Program-made: the position numbers and the translations under genes | The notes under the pieces: model-generated | The model's database searches: none | What the model was told of the DNA's origin: nothing | Seen by the model: the letters and a program-made list of their open reading frames with translations, nothing else | Part shown: positions 8,987 through 17,715 of the stretch, piece by piece | Numbering within the stretch: the stretch's first letter is position 1 | How the letters are laid out: each line of letters starts with the position of its first letter | From: Streptomyces curacoi | Lineage (GTDB): Bacteria; Actinomycetota; Actinomycetes; Streptomycetales; Streptomycetaceae | Direction of reading: 5' to 3' | DNA: 64,000 nucleotides | Assembly: GCF_001513975.1 (NCBI RefSeq) | Contig: NZ_KQ947986.1 | Location: 598,713 to 662,712 of the forward strand

Positions 8987-9021
8987 CCGGGCGGCCCCCT
9001 CCCGCACTGGGGGCCGCCCGG
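8987..9021 (+). terminator. 13-bp hairpin between GH48 and GH74
   Basis: A perfect stem CCGGGCGGCCCCC with its complement and a 9-nt loop ends 20 bp before the GH74 ribosome site. It could terminate GH48 transcription or act as an attenuator or processing site between the two genes. No T-run follows. Confidence 0.65.
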
Positions 9022-9056
9022 TCGTCGCGCGTTCCTCTCTCAGGAAGGACCCCACC

Positions 9057-11723
9057 GTGCGAAGAACCCGCATCCTCACCGCCGCGCTGGCCCTCGCCGC
9101 CGGGCTGCTCGCGGGCACCCCGCCCGTACTGGCCGCCGAGAGTGTCTCGAAGGACGTGTCGATCAGCGCCGACACCTACACCTGGAAGAACGCCCGCATC
9201 GACGGCGGCGGTTTCGTCCCCGGCATCGTCTTCAACCGCAAGGAGAAGAACCTCGCCTACGCCCGCACGGACATCGGCGGCGCCTACCGCTGGCAGGAGT
9301 CGACGAAGACGTGGACGCCGCTGCTGGACTCGGTGGGCTGGGACGACTGGGGGCACACGGGCGTGGTGAGCCTGGCCTCCGACCCGGTGGACCCGAACAA
9401 GGTGTACGCGGCGGTCGGGACCTACACCAACAGCTGGGACCCGAAGAACGGTGCCGTCATGCGCTCCTCGGACCGGGGCGCCACCTGGCAGAAGACGAAC
9501 CTGCCGTTCAAGCTGGGCGGCAACATGCCCGGCCGCGGCATGGGCGAGCGCCTCGCCGTCGACCCGAACAGGAACAGCGTGCTGTATCTGGGCGCGCCCA
9601 GCGGCAAGGGGCTGTGGCGGTCGACGGACTCCGGGGTGACCTGGTCGCAGGTGGCGAACTTCCCCAACGTCGGCAACTACGTGCAGGATCCGAGCGACAC
9701 CAGCGGCTACGCCAGCGACAACCAGGGCATCGTCTGGGTCACCTTCGACGAGTCCACGGGGACGTCCGGGAACGCCACGAAGACGATCTACGTCGGGGTC
9801 GCCGACAAGGACAACGCGGTGTACCGGTCGACGGACGCGGGCGCGACCTGGTCGCGGGTCGCCGGGCAGCCGACCGGCCATCTCGCGCACAAGGGCGTGC
9901 TGGACGCCACCAACGGCTACCTCTACCTCGCCTACAGCGACAAGGGCGGGCCGTACGACGGCGGCAAGGGCCGGCTGTGGCGGTACGCGACCGCGACCGG
10001 CACCTGGACCGACATCAGCCCGGTGGCGGAGGCCGACACCTACTACGGCTTCAGCGGACTGACCGTCGACCGGCAGAAGCCCGGCACGGTGATGGCGACG
10101 GCGTACAGCTCCTGGTGGCCGGACACCCAGATCTTCCGCTCGACGGACAGCGGCGGCACCTGGACGAAGGCGTGGGACTACACGTCGTATCCCAACCGGG
10201 AGAACCGCTACACGATGGATGTCTCGTCCTCGCCGTGGCTGACGTGGGGCGCGAACCCGTCGCCGCCCGAGCAGACTCCGAAGCTCGGCTGGATGACGGA
10301 GGCGCTGGAGATCGACCCGTTCGACTCCAACCGGATGATGTACGGCACGGGCGCGACGATCTACGGCACCGAGAACCTCACGAACTGGGACAGCGGCAGC
10401 AAGTTCGCCATCAGGCCGATGGTGCAGGGCCTGGAGGAGACCGCGGTCAACGACCTCGCCTCTCCCCCGTCCGGCGCACCGCTCCTGAGCGCCCTCGGTG
10501 ACATCGGCGGCTTCCGGCACACGGACCTCACCAAGGTGCCGTCGATGATGTTCACGCAGCCGAACTTCACCACGACCACGAGCCTGGACTTCGCCGAGGC
10601 CACCCCGAACACGGTCGTGCGGGTGGGCAACCTGGACTCGGGGCCGCACATCGCCTTCTCCACGGACAACGGCGCCAACTGGTTCGCGGGCAGCGACCCT
10701 TCGGGTGTCAGCGGCGGCGGTACGGTCGCGGCGGCGGCGGACGGCAGCCGGTTCGTGTGGAGCCCCGCCGGTACGGGTGTGCAGTACACGACCGGGTTCG
10801 GCAACTCCTGGTCGGCGTCGAGCGGCATTCCGGGGGGCGCGATCGTCGAGTCCGACCGGGTCGACCCGAAGGTCTTCTACGGCTTCAAGTCCGGGAAGTT
10901 CTACGTCAGTACGGACGGCGGGGCGACCTTCACCGCGTCCTCGGCGACGGGACTGCCGAGCGGTGACAGCGTCCGCTTCAAGGCGTTGCCCGGGGTGAAG
11001 GGTGACGTCTGGCTGGCGGGCGGTGCGACGGACGGTGCGTACGGGCTGTGGCACTCGACCGACGGCGGGGCCGGCTTCACGAAGCTCTCGAACGTCGAGC
11101 AGGCCGACACGATCGGCTTCGGCAAGGCGGCGACGGGAGCCTCGTACCAGACGCTGTACACCAGCGCGAAGATCGGCGGCGTGCGCGGCATCTTCCGGTC
11201 GACGGACAAGGGCGCGACCTGGACCCGCATCAACGACGACGCCCACCAGTGGGGTTGGACGGGTGCGGCGGTCACGGGTGACCCGCGGGTGTACGGGCGG
11301 GTGTACGTGGCGACCAACGGGCGCGGCGTCATCTACGGCGACACGTCCGACGCCGGCGGCGGGGGCGGCGGCGGTGGAACCGACCCCACACCGACTCCGA
11401 CGGGCGCCTGCATGGTGACGTACAAGATCACCAATCAGTGGTCGGGCGGCTTCCAGGCCGACGTGCAGGTGTCCAACACGGGCAAGAGCGCCTGGAACGG
11501 CTGGTCACTCGGGTGGTCCTTCGCGGACGGACAGCGCATCACGCAGATGTGGAACGCCGAGCACACGCAGTCGGGCTCGGCGGTGACCGCGAAGAACGTC
11601 GGCTGGAACGGCACTGTGGCGGCCGGCTCGTCCGTGAGCTTCGGATTCACGGGCAACTGGTCGGGGGCGAACACGAAACCGGCCGCGTTCAAGCTGGGTG
11701 ACCAGAGCTGCACCGTGAGTTGA
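9057..11723 (+). CDS. Secreted GH74 xyloglucanase with C-terminal CBM2
   Basis: The GTG at 9057, seven bases after AGGAAGGA, gives 888 residues; an upstream extension in frame has no ribosome site. A signal peptide (1-27, ending VLAAE) is followed by two seven-bladed propeller domains (about 35-760) with repeated S-x-D-x-G-x-T-W turns. The two catalytic aspartates are in ARTDIGGAYRW and LGDIGGFRH. A Gly-Thr-Pro linker leads to a CBM2 (about 785-888). The enzyme cleaves xyloglucan, removing hemicellulose that coats cellulose. It is in line with GH48, 243 bp downstream; I see no CebR box in the gap. Confidence 0.94.
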   Translation: MRRTRILTAALALAAGLLAGTPPVLAAESVSKDVSISADTYTWKNARIDGGGFVPGIVFNRKEKNLAYARTDIGGAYRWQESTKTWTPLLDSVGWDDWGHTGVVSLASDPVDPNKVYAAVGTYTNSWDPKNGAVMRSSDRGATWQKTNLPFKLGGNMPGRGMGERLAVDPNRNSVLYLGAPSGKGLWRSTDSGVTWSQVANFPNVGNYVQDPSDTSGYASDNQGIVWVTFDESTGTSGNATKTIYVGVADKDNAVYRSTDAGATWSRVAGQPTGHLAHKGVLDATNGYLYLAYSDKGGPYDGGKGRLWRYATATGTWTDISPVAEADTYYGFSGLTVDRQKPGTVMATAYSSWWPDTQIFRSTDSGGTWTKAWDYTSYPNRENRYTMDVSSSPWLTWGANPSPPEQTPKLGWMTEALEIDPFDSNRMMYGTGATIYGTENLTNWDSGSKFAIRPMVQGLEETAVNDLASPPSGAPLLSALGDIGGFRHTDLTKVPSMMFTQPNFTTTTSLDFAEATPNTVVRVGNLDSGPHIAFSTDNGANWFAGSDPSGVSGGGTVAAAADGSRFVWSPAGTGVQYTTGFGNSWSASSGIPGGAIVESDRVDPKVFYGFKSGKFYVSTDGGATFTASSATGLPSGDSVRFKALPGVKGDVWLAGGATDGAYGLWHSTDGGAGFTKLSNVEQADTIGFGKAATGASYQTLYTSAKIGGVRGIFRSTDKGATWTRINDDAHQWGWTGAAVTGDPRVYGRVYVATNGRGVIYGDTSDAGGGGGGGGTDPTPTPTGACMVTYKITNQWSGGFQADVQVSNTGKSAWNGWSLGWSFADGQRITQMWNAEHTQSGSAVTAKNVGWNGTVAAGSSVSFGFTGNWSGANTKPAAFKLGDQSCTVS

Positions 11724-11731
11724 GCGGGCCC

Positions 11732-11763
11732 GAGGGCGCGTGCCGGCGACGGCACGCGCCCTC
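11732..11763. terminator. Bidirectional hairpin terminator
   Basis: GAGGGCGCGTGCC pairs perfectly with GGCACGCGCCCTC (13 bp) around a GGCGAC loop, midway between the converging GH74 and lipoprotein genes. Confidence 0.85.
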
Positions 11764-11772
11764 GCTGCTCTC

Positions 11773-12381
11773 CTACAGCTTCCACTCCCCGATCTGCTCC
11801 GCGAAGCCCGAGTCCATCCCGAACGTGACGGTGGCCGGCTTCGACGCCTTCGGCACCTCGAACACGATCCAGCCGAGCGCCTTCCCGCCGGGCTTGAGCC
11901 GGACATCCGAACCCATCGACGGGCCGGCCGTGATGTCGGCGATGACGGTCCCGAACTGCTGGCCCTGGTCGTCGGCCATCTTCGCCCCGTTCATGGGGGC
12001 GTCGGAGTAGACCTTGGTGCCGGTGTTGAGGAGCTGGAACTGCACGCCGATCCAGCGCTTGCCGTCTTCGGGGGCGAAGAACTCGTCGCTGGACTTGGCG
12101 TTGTCGACGACCTTGACGACGGTCACGTCCAGTTCGCTGCCCGCCTCCATACCCTTGAGGCCGAGCGTGTCGCCGACCTTGGCGACCTCGGGCGCGGCAC
12201 TGGTCTGCTCGGCGGCGGGCTCCTTGTCCTTGCCGGAGCCGCTGTCGGCGTCGGCGGAGGCCTTCGCCTTCGGCTTGTCGACGATCTCGTCGCCGGAGCC
12301 GGAGCCACAGGCGGTCAGGCCGATCGCGGCGACGACGGCGGCCGCGGTGGCGGCGAGGCGTATGCGGGTGTGGCGGAACAT
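11773..12381 (-). CDS. Secreted lipoprotein, DUF4352-like
   Basis: The 202-residue product begins MFRHTRIRLAATAA and has a lipobox LTAC at about residue 25, so it should be anchored to the outer face of the membrane. A charged Lys/Asp/Ala/Glu linker (about 30-65) precedes a beta-sandwich domain (GDTLGLKG, VTVVKVVDNAKS, KRWIGVQFQLLNTG, PSMGSDVRLKPGGKALGWIVFEVP) typical of DUF4352/Telomeric-repeat-binding-factor-2-like folds. The start at 12381 follows GGGGAG. No enzymatic role can be assigned. Confidence 0.8.
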   Translation of the reverse strand: MFRHTRIRLAATAAAVVAAIGLTACGSGSGDEIVDKPKAKASADADSGSGKDKEPAAEQTSAAPEVAKVGDTLGLKGMEAGSELDVTVVKVVDNAKSSDEFFAPEDGKRWIGVQFQLLNTGTKVYSDAPMNGAKMADDQGQQFGTVIADITAGPSMGSDVRLKPGGKALGWIVFEVPKASKPATVTFGMDSGFAEQIGEWKL

Positions 12382-12476
12382 GGTCTCCCCAGGTTTCGGT
12401 GGTACGCACGTGAAGGACTGGTGGAGAACCCGCATGGTTGTACGCATCATCAAAAAAATTCGGGAGCAACAGGCAA

Positions 12477-12510
12477 CCTGGCAGCCCGTTATGACGTCCG
12501 GGCTGCCAGG
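12477..12510 (-). terminator. Terminator downstream of the PL11 gene
   Basis: An 11-bp stem CCTGGCAGCCC/GGGCTGCCAGG with a 12-nt loop lies 24 bp after the PL11 stop. Further along the minus strand there is a run of seven T. Confidence 0.75.
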
Positions 12511-12533
12511 CGGGACGAGCCGGTCGCCGACGC

Positions 12534-14408
12534 TCAGGGCGTGAACACGGTCGGCCGGGGCGCCGTCGCCATGCCGTTGCCGATAAAGAAGCTCGGGTGG
12601 GGTGGCTGGTTGTACGCCGTGTTCTGCCAGGCGAGGGCCACGCGGTACATCGTGTCGTGCAGCAGGGTCGTGATCTTCGTGCTCGTCTCGTACGGCGTGG
12701 AGTAGATCCGCAGCGCCGTGTTGTTCGACGTCGGCCAGATGACCTCCTCGCGCCAGTCGCCGAGGATGTCGCCGGACAGGGACGGCGTCGCCTTGGAGCC
12801 GTTGTTGGAGTGGACCGACGCGCCCGTCAGCAGGCGGGTGTCGCCGGAGGTGCCGTACTTGTCGATACGGGTGCCGTCCAGGAGTTCGCGGACGGGGTCG
12901 CCGTCCCACCAGGACAGGAAGTTGATGCTGGACGGCTCCCGGCCGAGGGAGCCGCCGGTCGCCGAGCGCAGGGTGGTGTCGGAGGCGGACCACGCCTCGG
13001 CGCCCGCGCTGCCGGCGTGGATGTCGGCGGCGACGCCGCGGCCGTTGTCGGCGCCCGAGGCCGTCTGCCACAGGATCTGGCCGGTACGCGCGTCGGCCAT
13101 CCAGGAGCCGGGCTTGCTGGAGTCCTCCGAGACCTTGAAGTACTCCAGGCCTGCGCGGGACGGGTTGAGGTCCCCGACGTGACCCGCGTCGCCGTGGCCC
13201 AGCCTGGTGGTCCACAGCCCCGAGCCGTTGTCGTCCACGGTCATGGCGCCGTAGACGATCTCGTCCCTGCCGTCGCCGTCGACGTCCGCCACGGACAGGC
13301 TGTGGTTGCCCTGGCCGTCGTACCCCTTGCCGCTGTTGGTGGAGGAGTTGGTGTCGAAGGTCCAGCGGCGGGTGAACTGGCCGCCGCGCCAGTCCCACGC
13401 CGCGATCACGGTCCGGGTGTAGTAGCCGCGCGCCATGATCAGCGACGGACGGGAGCCGTCCAGGTACGCGGTGCCCGCGAGGAAGCGGTCCACGCGGTTG
13501 CCGTAGGAGTCGCCCCACGACGAGACGGTGCCGCGGGCCGGTACGTAGTCCACGCTCTGCATGGCCTTGCCGGTCTGGCCGTTGAACATGGTCAGGTACT
13601 CGGGGCCGGTCAGGATGTAGCCGGAGGAGTTGCGGTGGTCGGCGGACGAACTGCCGATGACCGCGCCGGTGCCGTCCCGCGTGCCGTCGGCCGTCTTCAT
13701 GGCAACCTCGGCCTTGCCGTCGCCGTCGTAGTCGTAGACCTGGAACTGCGTGTAGTGCGCGCCGGAGCGGATGTTGCGGCCCAGGTCGATACGCCACAGC
13801 CGGGTGCCGTCGAGCTTGACGCCGTCGACGATCGTGTTGCCGGTGTAGCCGGACTGGGAGTTGTCCTTGGCGTTGGTGGGCTGCCACTTGAGGACGATGT
13901 CGAGGGCGCCGTCGCCGTCGAGGTCGCCGACGGAGGCGTCGTTGGCCTCGTAGGTGTAGGCGACCCCGTCGGGGGTCGTGCCGCCGGCCGGCGGGCTGAT
14001 CGGGACGTCCTTGTACCCCGTGCGGAACTGGACGGCGTGCTCGGAGTCGGCCTGCTCCACGCCGTTCACGATCGTGCGGACGGTGTAGTCGGCCTGCTCG
14101 GGCGCGCCGGAGTGGAAGTAGTTCGTGGTGCCGGTGATCGGGGTGGAGTTGACCTTCGTACCGGCCCGGTAGACGTTGAAGGAGACGTCGTTGGGGTCGG
14201 TGCCGAGCCAGCGCCAGCTGACCAGGTTGCCGCCGGCCGTGTGGACGCTGACCACACCCCGGTTCAGTTTCTCGACCTGGCGGGCGGTGGCCGCCTCGGC
14301 GACGCCGGCGCCGTTCAGCGTGGTGAGTCCGGCGCCGGCCAGGGCGGCGACGGCGACGGTCGCCAAGAGGGCGGCCCGGCGTCTACGGTGCTTGCGCGGG
14401 TGCTGCAC
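12534..14408 (-). CDS. Secreted rhamnogalacturonan endolyase, PL11
   Basis: The 624-residue protein starts with GTG at 14408 behind GAGGAGG. After a basic signal peptide (1-40, ending AEAA) the mature region begins RQVEKLNRGVVSVH, the usual opening of PL11 enzymes. A small N-terminal beta-domain (about 42-135) is followed by an eight-bladed propeller with calcium-binding D-x-D-x-D-G loops (GDLDGDGALD, YDYDGDGKAEV, ADVDGDGRDEI). It should cleave the rhamnose-galacturonate backbone of pectin by beta-elimination outside the cell. There is no CBM. Its 5' end overlaps the WYL regulator gene by 26 bp. Confidence 0.93.
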   Translation of the reverse strand: MQHPRKHRRRRAALLATVAVAALAGAGLTTLNGAGVAEAATARQVEKLNRGVVSVHTAGGNLVSWRWLGTDPNDVSFNVYRAGTKVNSTPITGTTNYFHSGAPEQADYTVRTIVNGVEQADSEHAVQFRTGYKDVPISPPAGGTTPDGVAYTYEANDASVGDLDGDGALDIVLKWQPTNAKDNSQSGYTGNTIVDGVKLDGTRLWRIDLGRNIRSGAHYTQFQVYDYDGDGKAEVAMKTADGTRDGTGAVIGSSSADHRNSSGYILTGPEYLTMFNGQTGKAMQSVDYVPARGTVSSWGDSYGNRVDRFLAGTAYLDGSRPSLIMARGYYTRTVIAAWDWRGGQFTRRWTFDTNSSTNSGKGYDGQGNHSLSVADVDGDGRDEIVYGAMTVDDNGSGLWTTRLGHGDAGHVGDLNPSRAGLEYFKVSEDSSKPGSWMADARTGQILWQTASGADNGRGVAADIHAGSAGAEAWSASDTTLRSATGGSLGREPSSINFLSWWDGDPVRELLDGTRIDKYGTSGDTRLLTGASVHSNNGSKATPSLSGDILGDWREEVIWPTSNNTALRIYSTPYETSTKITTLLHDTMYRVALAWQNTAYNQPPHPSFFIGNGMATAPRPTVFTP

Positions 14409-15405
14409 GTGACGTACCTCCTCGGGAGGACGGACGGGTTCCGCTCCCTCGGTCGCCGCCGTGCGCCCCGAAGTTGCCGTATCTTTCGGCCAGTTCGGCC
14501 ACCGTGCGGGCTATCCTCTCGCGCAGCTCGGGCGGTTGGAGCACTTCGATGCCGGTGCCCAGCCGCAGGAACTCGGCGTGGGCGTGGTCGACGGACTCGA
14601 TGGGAACGGTGACCCGGGTCCAGCCGTCCTGCTCCCTACGGTGGTCGGCCGCCCGGTCGAGGGTCACTCCGGGAGCCAGCCGCACCACCGCCTGCGCGCG
14701 GTGCAACCGGTCGTGGAAGTCGCGCTGGTACGCCGTCCAGTACGCGGCCAGGTCGAAGTCGTCGGGGCGGGTGAACTCCTCCTCGCCGACGGCCAGTCGA
14801 AGGATCTGGTCGACGCGGTACGTACGCGGTCCGGGGCCCGCGACCACGTACCAACGGCCTGCTTTGAGGACGAGTCCGTACGGCTCCAGGCGGCGCTCCA
14901 CGTCGGTGGGCTCACGCCAGCGGCGGTACAGCACGTGCAGGACGCGGCTGTTCCAGACGGCGTCCGCCACGGCGGGCAGATGCGGTGTCTCGTCGGCGTC
15001 GGCGTACCAGCCGGGCGCGTCGAGGTGGAAGCGGTCGCTGATCCGGTCGGCGTGGACGCGCAGTTCCGGCGGCAGGGCGGCCCGGACCTTGAGCTGGGCG
15101 GCGGCCAGCACGGAGCCCAGGCCCAGCTGGGTGGCGGGGCCGGGGGCGCCGGCCAGGAAGAGGGCCTCGGCCTCGCCGGCGGTGAGTCCGGTGAGGCGGG
15201 TGCGGTAGCCGTCGAGGAGGCGGTAGCCACCGGCGTGGCCCGCGTCGCCGTACAGCGGGACGCCGGCCGCGCTCAGCGCCTCGACGTCCCGGTAGACCGT
15301 GCGCACCGACACCTCCAGCTCCTCGGCGAGCTGGGCGGCGGTCATCCGGCCGCGGGTCTGGAGCAGCAGGAGGAGGGAGACGAGTCGACTGGACTTCACT
15401 GACAC
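14383..15405 (-). CDS. YafY-type WYL-domain transcriptional regulator
   Basis: The 340-residue protein has an N-terminal winged helix (residues 5-60, VSLLLLLQTRGRMTAAQLAEELEVSVRTVYRDV) and a WYL domain (about 140-230, LEPYGLVLKAGRWYVVAG) followed by the C-terminal WCX extension. It binds DNA and probably a ligand through WYL. Start candidates are GTG at 15405 and a second GTG six bases later; neither has a Shine-Dalgarno, so the mRNA may be leaderless. It overlaps the following PL11 gene and is divergent from the gene at 15439 with only 33 bp between them. Confidence 0.88.
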   Translation of the reverse strand: MSVKSSRLVSLLLLLQTRGRMTAAQLAEELEVSVRTVYRDVEALSAAGVPLYGDAGHAGGYRLLDGYRTRLTGLTAGEAEALFLAGAPGPATQLGLGSVLAAAQLKVRAALPPELRVHADRISDRFHLDAPGWYADADETPHLPAVADAVWNSRVLHVLYRRWREPTDVERRLEPYGLVLKAGRWYVVAGPGPRTYRVDQILRLAVGEEEFTRPDDFDLAAYWTAYQRDFHDRLHRAQAVVRLAPGVTLDRAADHRREQDGWTRVTVPIESVDHAHAEFLRLGTGIEVLQPPELRERIARTVAELAERYGNFGAHGGDRGSGTRPSSRGGTSRAAPAQAP

Positions 15406-15415
15406 AGGATGTCAG
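15399..15415. promoter_or_regulatory. Inverted repeat over the WYL regulator start
   Basis: CTGACA-N5-TGTCAG is a perfect 6-bp inverted repeat covering the start codon of the WYL gene and lying 24 bp before the divergent gene at 15439. It is a plausible autoregulatory operator. Confidence 0.5.
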
Positions 15416-15438
15416 GGGACCGCCTCTAACGTCCTGCC

Positions 15439-15918
15439 ATGCCCTTCAGCGAGAAACTGCTGACCGTGCCCCCGCCCATCGAGGTGGCCGGGCGGCACGT
15501 CAAGCGCTACCACGTCACCGCCGACCCCGCGGGCATCGCGCCCGAGGTCGAGAAAGCGGCGTACGAGATCCTGCCGGACCTGCTGCCGGAGCCGGACGGC
15601 ACGCCCCCGGCGACCTTCGTCGTGCTGCACCGGGGCGGCGACGACGGCGCCTACCTGAACGCCTACAGCTGGGTGTGGGACAACGTCCTGCACTTCAAGG
15701 GCGCCGCGGCGGGCCAGCCGGTGCTGGGCTGCCCGGACCGCGACCCGACCCACTTCGTCACCCCCGACCTGCCGTGGATCGGCTGCGTCTGGGAACTCCC
15801 GCCGATCCTGCACGAACGGGACGCCTGGGTACGGCACCTGCTCGCGCCCGAAGTCCCGGACCTCAAGGCCTACTTGGCCGACTCCCTACCCCCAGGAACC
15901 ACTGGAGACCGCACATGA
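15439..15918 (+). CDS. Conserved hypothetical protein
   Basis: The 159-residue protein begins MPFSEKLLTVPPPIEVAGRH. It has no signal peptide or membrane segment. Mixed alpha/beta composition and motifs such as VLHRGGDDGAYLNAYSWVWDNVLHF are seen, but I do not recognise a family with confidence. The ATG lies seven bases after a TAACGT box, fitting a leaderless transcript. It is divergent from the WYL regulator and overlaps the next gene by ATGA, so it is probably controlled by that regulator. Confidence 0.7.
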   Translation: MPFSEKLLTVPPPIEVAGRHVKRYHVTADPAGIAPEVEKAAYEILPDLLPEPDGTPPATFVVLHRGGDDGAYLNAYSWVWDNVLHFKGAAAGQPVLGCPDRDPTHFVTPDLPWIGCVWELPPILHERDAWVRHLLAPEVPDLKAYLADSLPPGTTGDRT

Positions 15919-16391
15919 GCAGCCCGCACGACTTCGACTTCTTCCACGGCGAGTGGGAGGTCCTCAACCGCCGCCGCACCGACTTCCTCGACCCGGACAG
16001 CGGCTGGGAGGAGTTCCCTGCCACGAACCGCTGCCGGCCGCTGTTCGACGGCGCCGCCAATGTCGACGAGATCGACATGCCGCACCTGGGCTCGAAGGGG
16101 CTGACGCTGCGCCTGTTCGACCGGGAGACCGAGCGCTGGTCGCTGAACTGGTCCTCCAGCGCCAGCGGGAAGCTGTTCCCGCCCGTCATCGGCCGGTTCG
16201 AGGACGGACGCGGGGAGTTCTACGGCGACGACACACACGACGGCAAGGACGTGCGGGTGCGGTTCGTGTGGTCGGGCGTCTCCGCGACGTCGGCCCGCTG
16301 GGAGCAGGCGTTCTCCGTCGACGACGGACGGACCTGGCTGACCAACTGGACCATGGACTTCACCCGGCCTTCCGGAACGCCCGCAGGGTGA
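15915..16391 (+). CDS. Hypothetical protein, DUF1579-like beta-barrel
   Basis: The 158-residue protein starts at 15915, with ATGA coupling to the gene before. The text MSSPHDFDFFHGEWEVLNRRR, later TNRCRPLFDGAANVDEI and RLFDRETERWSLNW, resembles the lipocalin-like DUF1579 family, often found next to regulators of this kind. FFHGEW and the even spacing of aromatic strands suggest a small ligand-binding barrel. Its end overlaps the converging methyltransferase by 32 bp. Confidence 0.72.
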   Translation: MSSPHDFDFFHGEWEVLNRRRTDFLDPDSGWEEFPATNRCRPLFDGAANVDEIDMPHLGSKGLTLRLFDRETERWSLNWSSSASGKLFPPVIGRFEDGRGEFYGDDTHDGKDVRVRFVWSGVSATSARWEQAFSVDDGRTWLTNWTMDFTRPSGTPAG

Positions 16392-17100
16392 ACACCGGGT
16401 CGGGCCGGGGCAGGTCCTGGCCCGGCAGCTCGGCCAGACGGGCGGCGAACTCGTCGGCGAGCGGGTCGCCCGGCGGCAGGGTGACGAACCAGCCCCGGCG
16501 CAGGTCGGCGACCGTGCGGCGGGGGCTGCGGCCCTGACCCCGGCCGGTGAAGCGGGCCTGCCCGGCCGGGACCAGGCCGTGGCCGAGGGCGTACGACTCG
16601 ACCAGCGCCGCCTCGTCCCGGGCGGGGCGGCGCGGGCGGGAGGCCAGGACGGCATCGATGTCACTGCCCACGTTGTGGGCGGCGGCCTTGTCGACCGTGG
16701 TGACATACACCCCGCCGGGCCGCAGCACCCGGGCACACTCACCGACGATGGTCCGTACGTCCTCGGCGGTCTGCGCCAGGTGCAGCAGCCACACGCTGCT
16801 GACGGCGTCGAACCGGCCGTCCCCGAACGGCAGCCGGCGGCTGTCGGCGCGCACGACGGCACCGGGCAGGCGCGCGGCGGCCTGCCGGGCCATCGCGGGC
16901 GCGAGATCGACGCCGGTCACGCGCAGGCCGTCCCGTGCGGCGAGCCGCCGCGTCACGATGCCGGTGCCACAGGCGACGTCGAGCAGGCGCCGGGTCCCGT
17001 CCGGCAGGAGGCCCAGCACGGCCTGCGCCGCGGCCGCCGCCCGGGGCTCGCCGCCGCGCGAGGCGTCGTAGCGCTCCGCCTCCTTGTCGTAGTCCAGCAC
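16360..17100 (-). CDS. Class I SAM-dependent methyltransferase
   Basis: The 246-residue protein has motif I LLDVACGTGIVTRRLA (about 38-53), motif II VTGVDLAPAM, then RADSRRLPFGDGRFDAVSSVWLLH and LRPGGVYVTTVD, the standard UbiE/Methyltransf_11 order. The substrate is unknown. It lies 5 bp behind the pterin dehydratase gene and is probably co-transcribed with it. The 3' end overlaps the converging gene at 16391. Confidence 0.85.
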   Translation of the reverse strand: MLDYDKEAERYDASRGGEPRAAAAAQAVLGLLPDGTRRLLDVACGTGIVTRRLAARDGLRVTGVDLAPAMARQAAARLPGAVVRADSRRLPFGDGRFDAVSSVWLLHLAQTAEDVRTIVGECARVLRPGGVYVTTVDKAAAHNVGSDIDAVLASRPRRPARDEAALVESYALGHGLVPAGQARFTGRGQGRSPRRTVADLRRGWFVTLPPGDPLADEFAARLAELPGQDLPRPDPVFTLRAFRKAG

Positions 17101-17105
17101 GCGCG

Positions 17106-17408
17106 TCAGTGTGCCCCGTGACCGGGAGCGAGCTCCTCGATCTTGCGGGCGAGGTCGAAGTCCCGCTCGGTCACGGCGCCCACCGTGTGGGTGTTCACGG
17201 TCAGGGACACCGTGTTGTAGCCGAGGGTGAGGTCGGAGTGGTGGTCGAGCTCCTCCTGGACCTGGGCGATGTGCACGACCATCGCCGTGGCCGCGAAGTG
17301 TGAGGGGAGCCGGTAGGAGCGGGCGATGCGGTCGCCGTCCAGCGACCAGCCCGGCAGCTCCGCGAGCCGGTCCTCGATCTCCTTCTGCGACAGCGGTTCG
17401 AGGGGCAT
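17106..17408 (-). CDS. Pterin-4a-carbinolamine dehydratase
   Basis: The 100-residue protein starts at the ATG at 17408 behind GGAACGAGG. The signature EELDHHSDLTLGYNTV with the paired His and the later NTHTVGAVTERDFDLA matches PCD/DCoH enzymes, which dehydrate 4a-hydroxytetrahydropterin during recycling of the cofactor of aromatic amino acid hydroxylases. The length is typical. No hydroxylase gene is in the window, so the physiological partner is unclear. Confidence 0.9.
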   Translation of the reverse strand: MPLEPLSQKEIEDRLAELPGWSLDGDRIARSYRLPSHFAATAMVVHIAQVQEELDHHSDLTLGYNTVSLTVNTHTVGAVTERDFDLARKIEELAPGHGAH

Positions 17409-17715
17409 GGCCTCGTTCCTTCCTGGAGTGGGGGGTTCGTCTTCAGCCTGCCACAGGCTGGGCGTGGCGGCCCTGGTCAGGCGGGTGTCCGGGGGCCGGC
17501 GGCGTACGTGTTCGGCCATCCGGTCGTGCGGGAGGCCGTGGCCGCCCCGGCGGGCACCCCGCGGGCCGCCGCGGGCGGACCCGGTCGGGTCACTGCGGCC
17601 GGAGTGGTTGACGGACCGCGGCACGCGCTCCGGCGCGGGTCCACCACCTCCCCTTTTCCGGGGATGACGCCCACGGCTCGCTCGTTTGACGCGCCCCTCG
17701 ACTACGGTCGTGAGC
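17409..17715. other. 307-bp divergent intergenic region
   Basis: No gene is supported here. It separates the divergent pterin dehydratase and XRE genes and should hold both promoters. A 7-bp inverted repeat CAGCCTG-CCA-CAGGCTG lies at 17444-17460. A TACGGT at 17703-17708 stands seven bases before the ATG at 17716, consistent with a leaderless transcript. Confidence 0.5.

Noticed and set aside
5991..11246. Minus-strand open frame of 1751 codons opposite GH48 and GH74
   Set aside because: It is the Arg/Val/Gly-rich antisense shadow of two clear secreted enzymes; high GC removes stop codons. No ribosome site or domain.
17686..17708. TTGACG/TACGGT as promoter of the XRE gene
   Set aside because: Only 11 bp separate the boxes, too short for a sigma-70-type promoter; TACGGT alone may be a leaderless -10.
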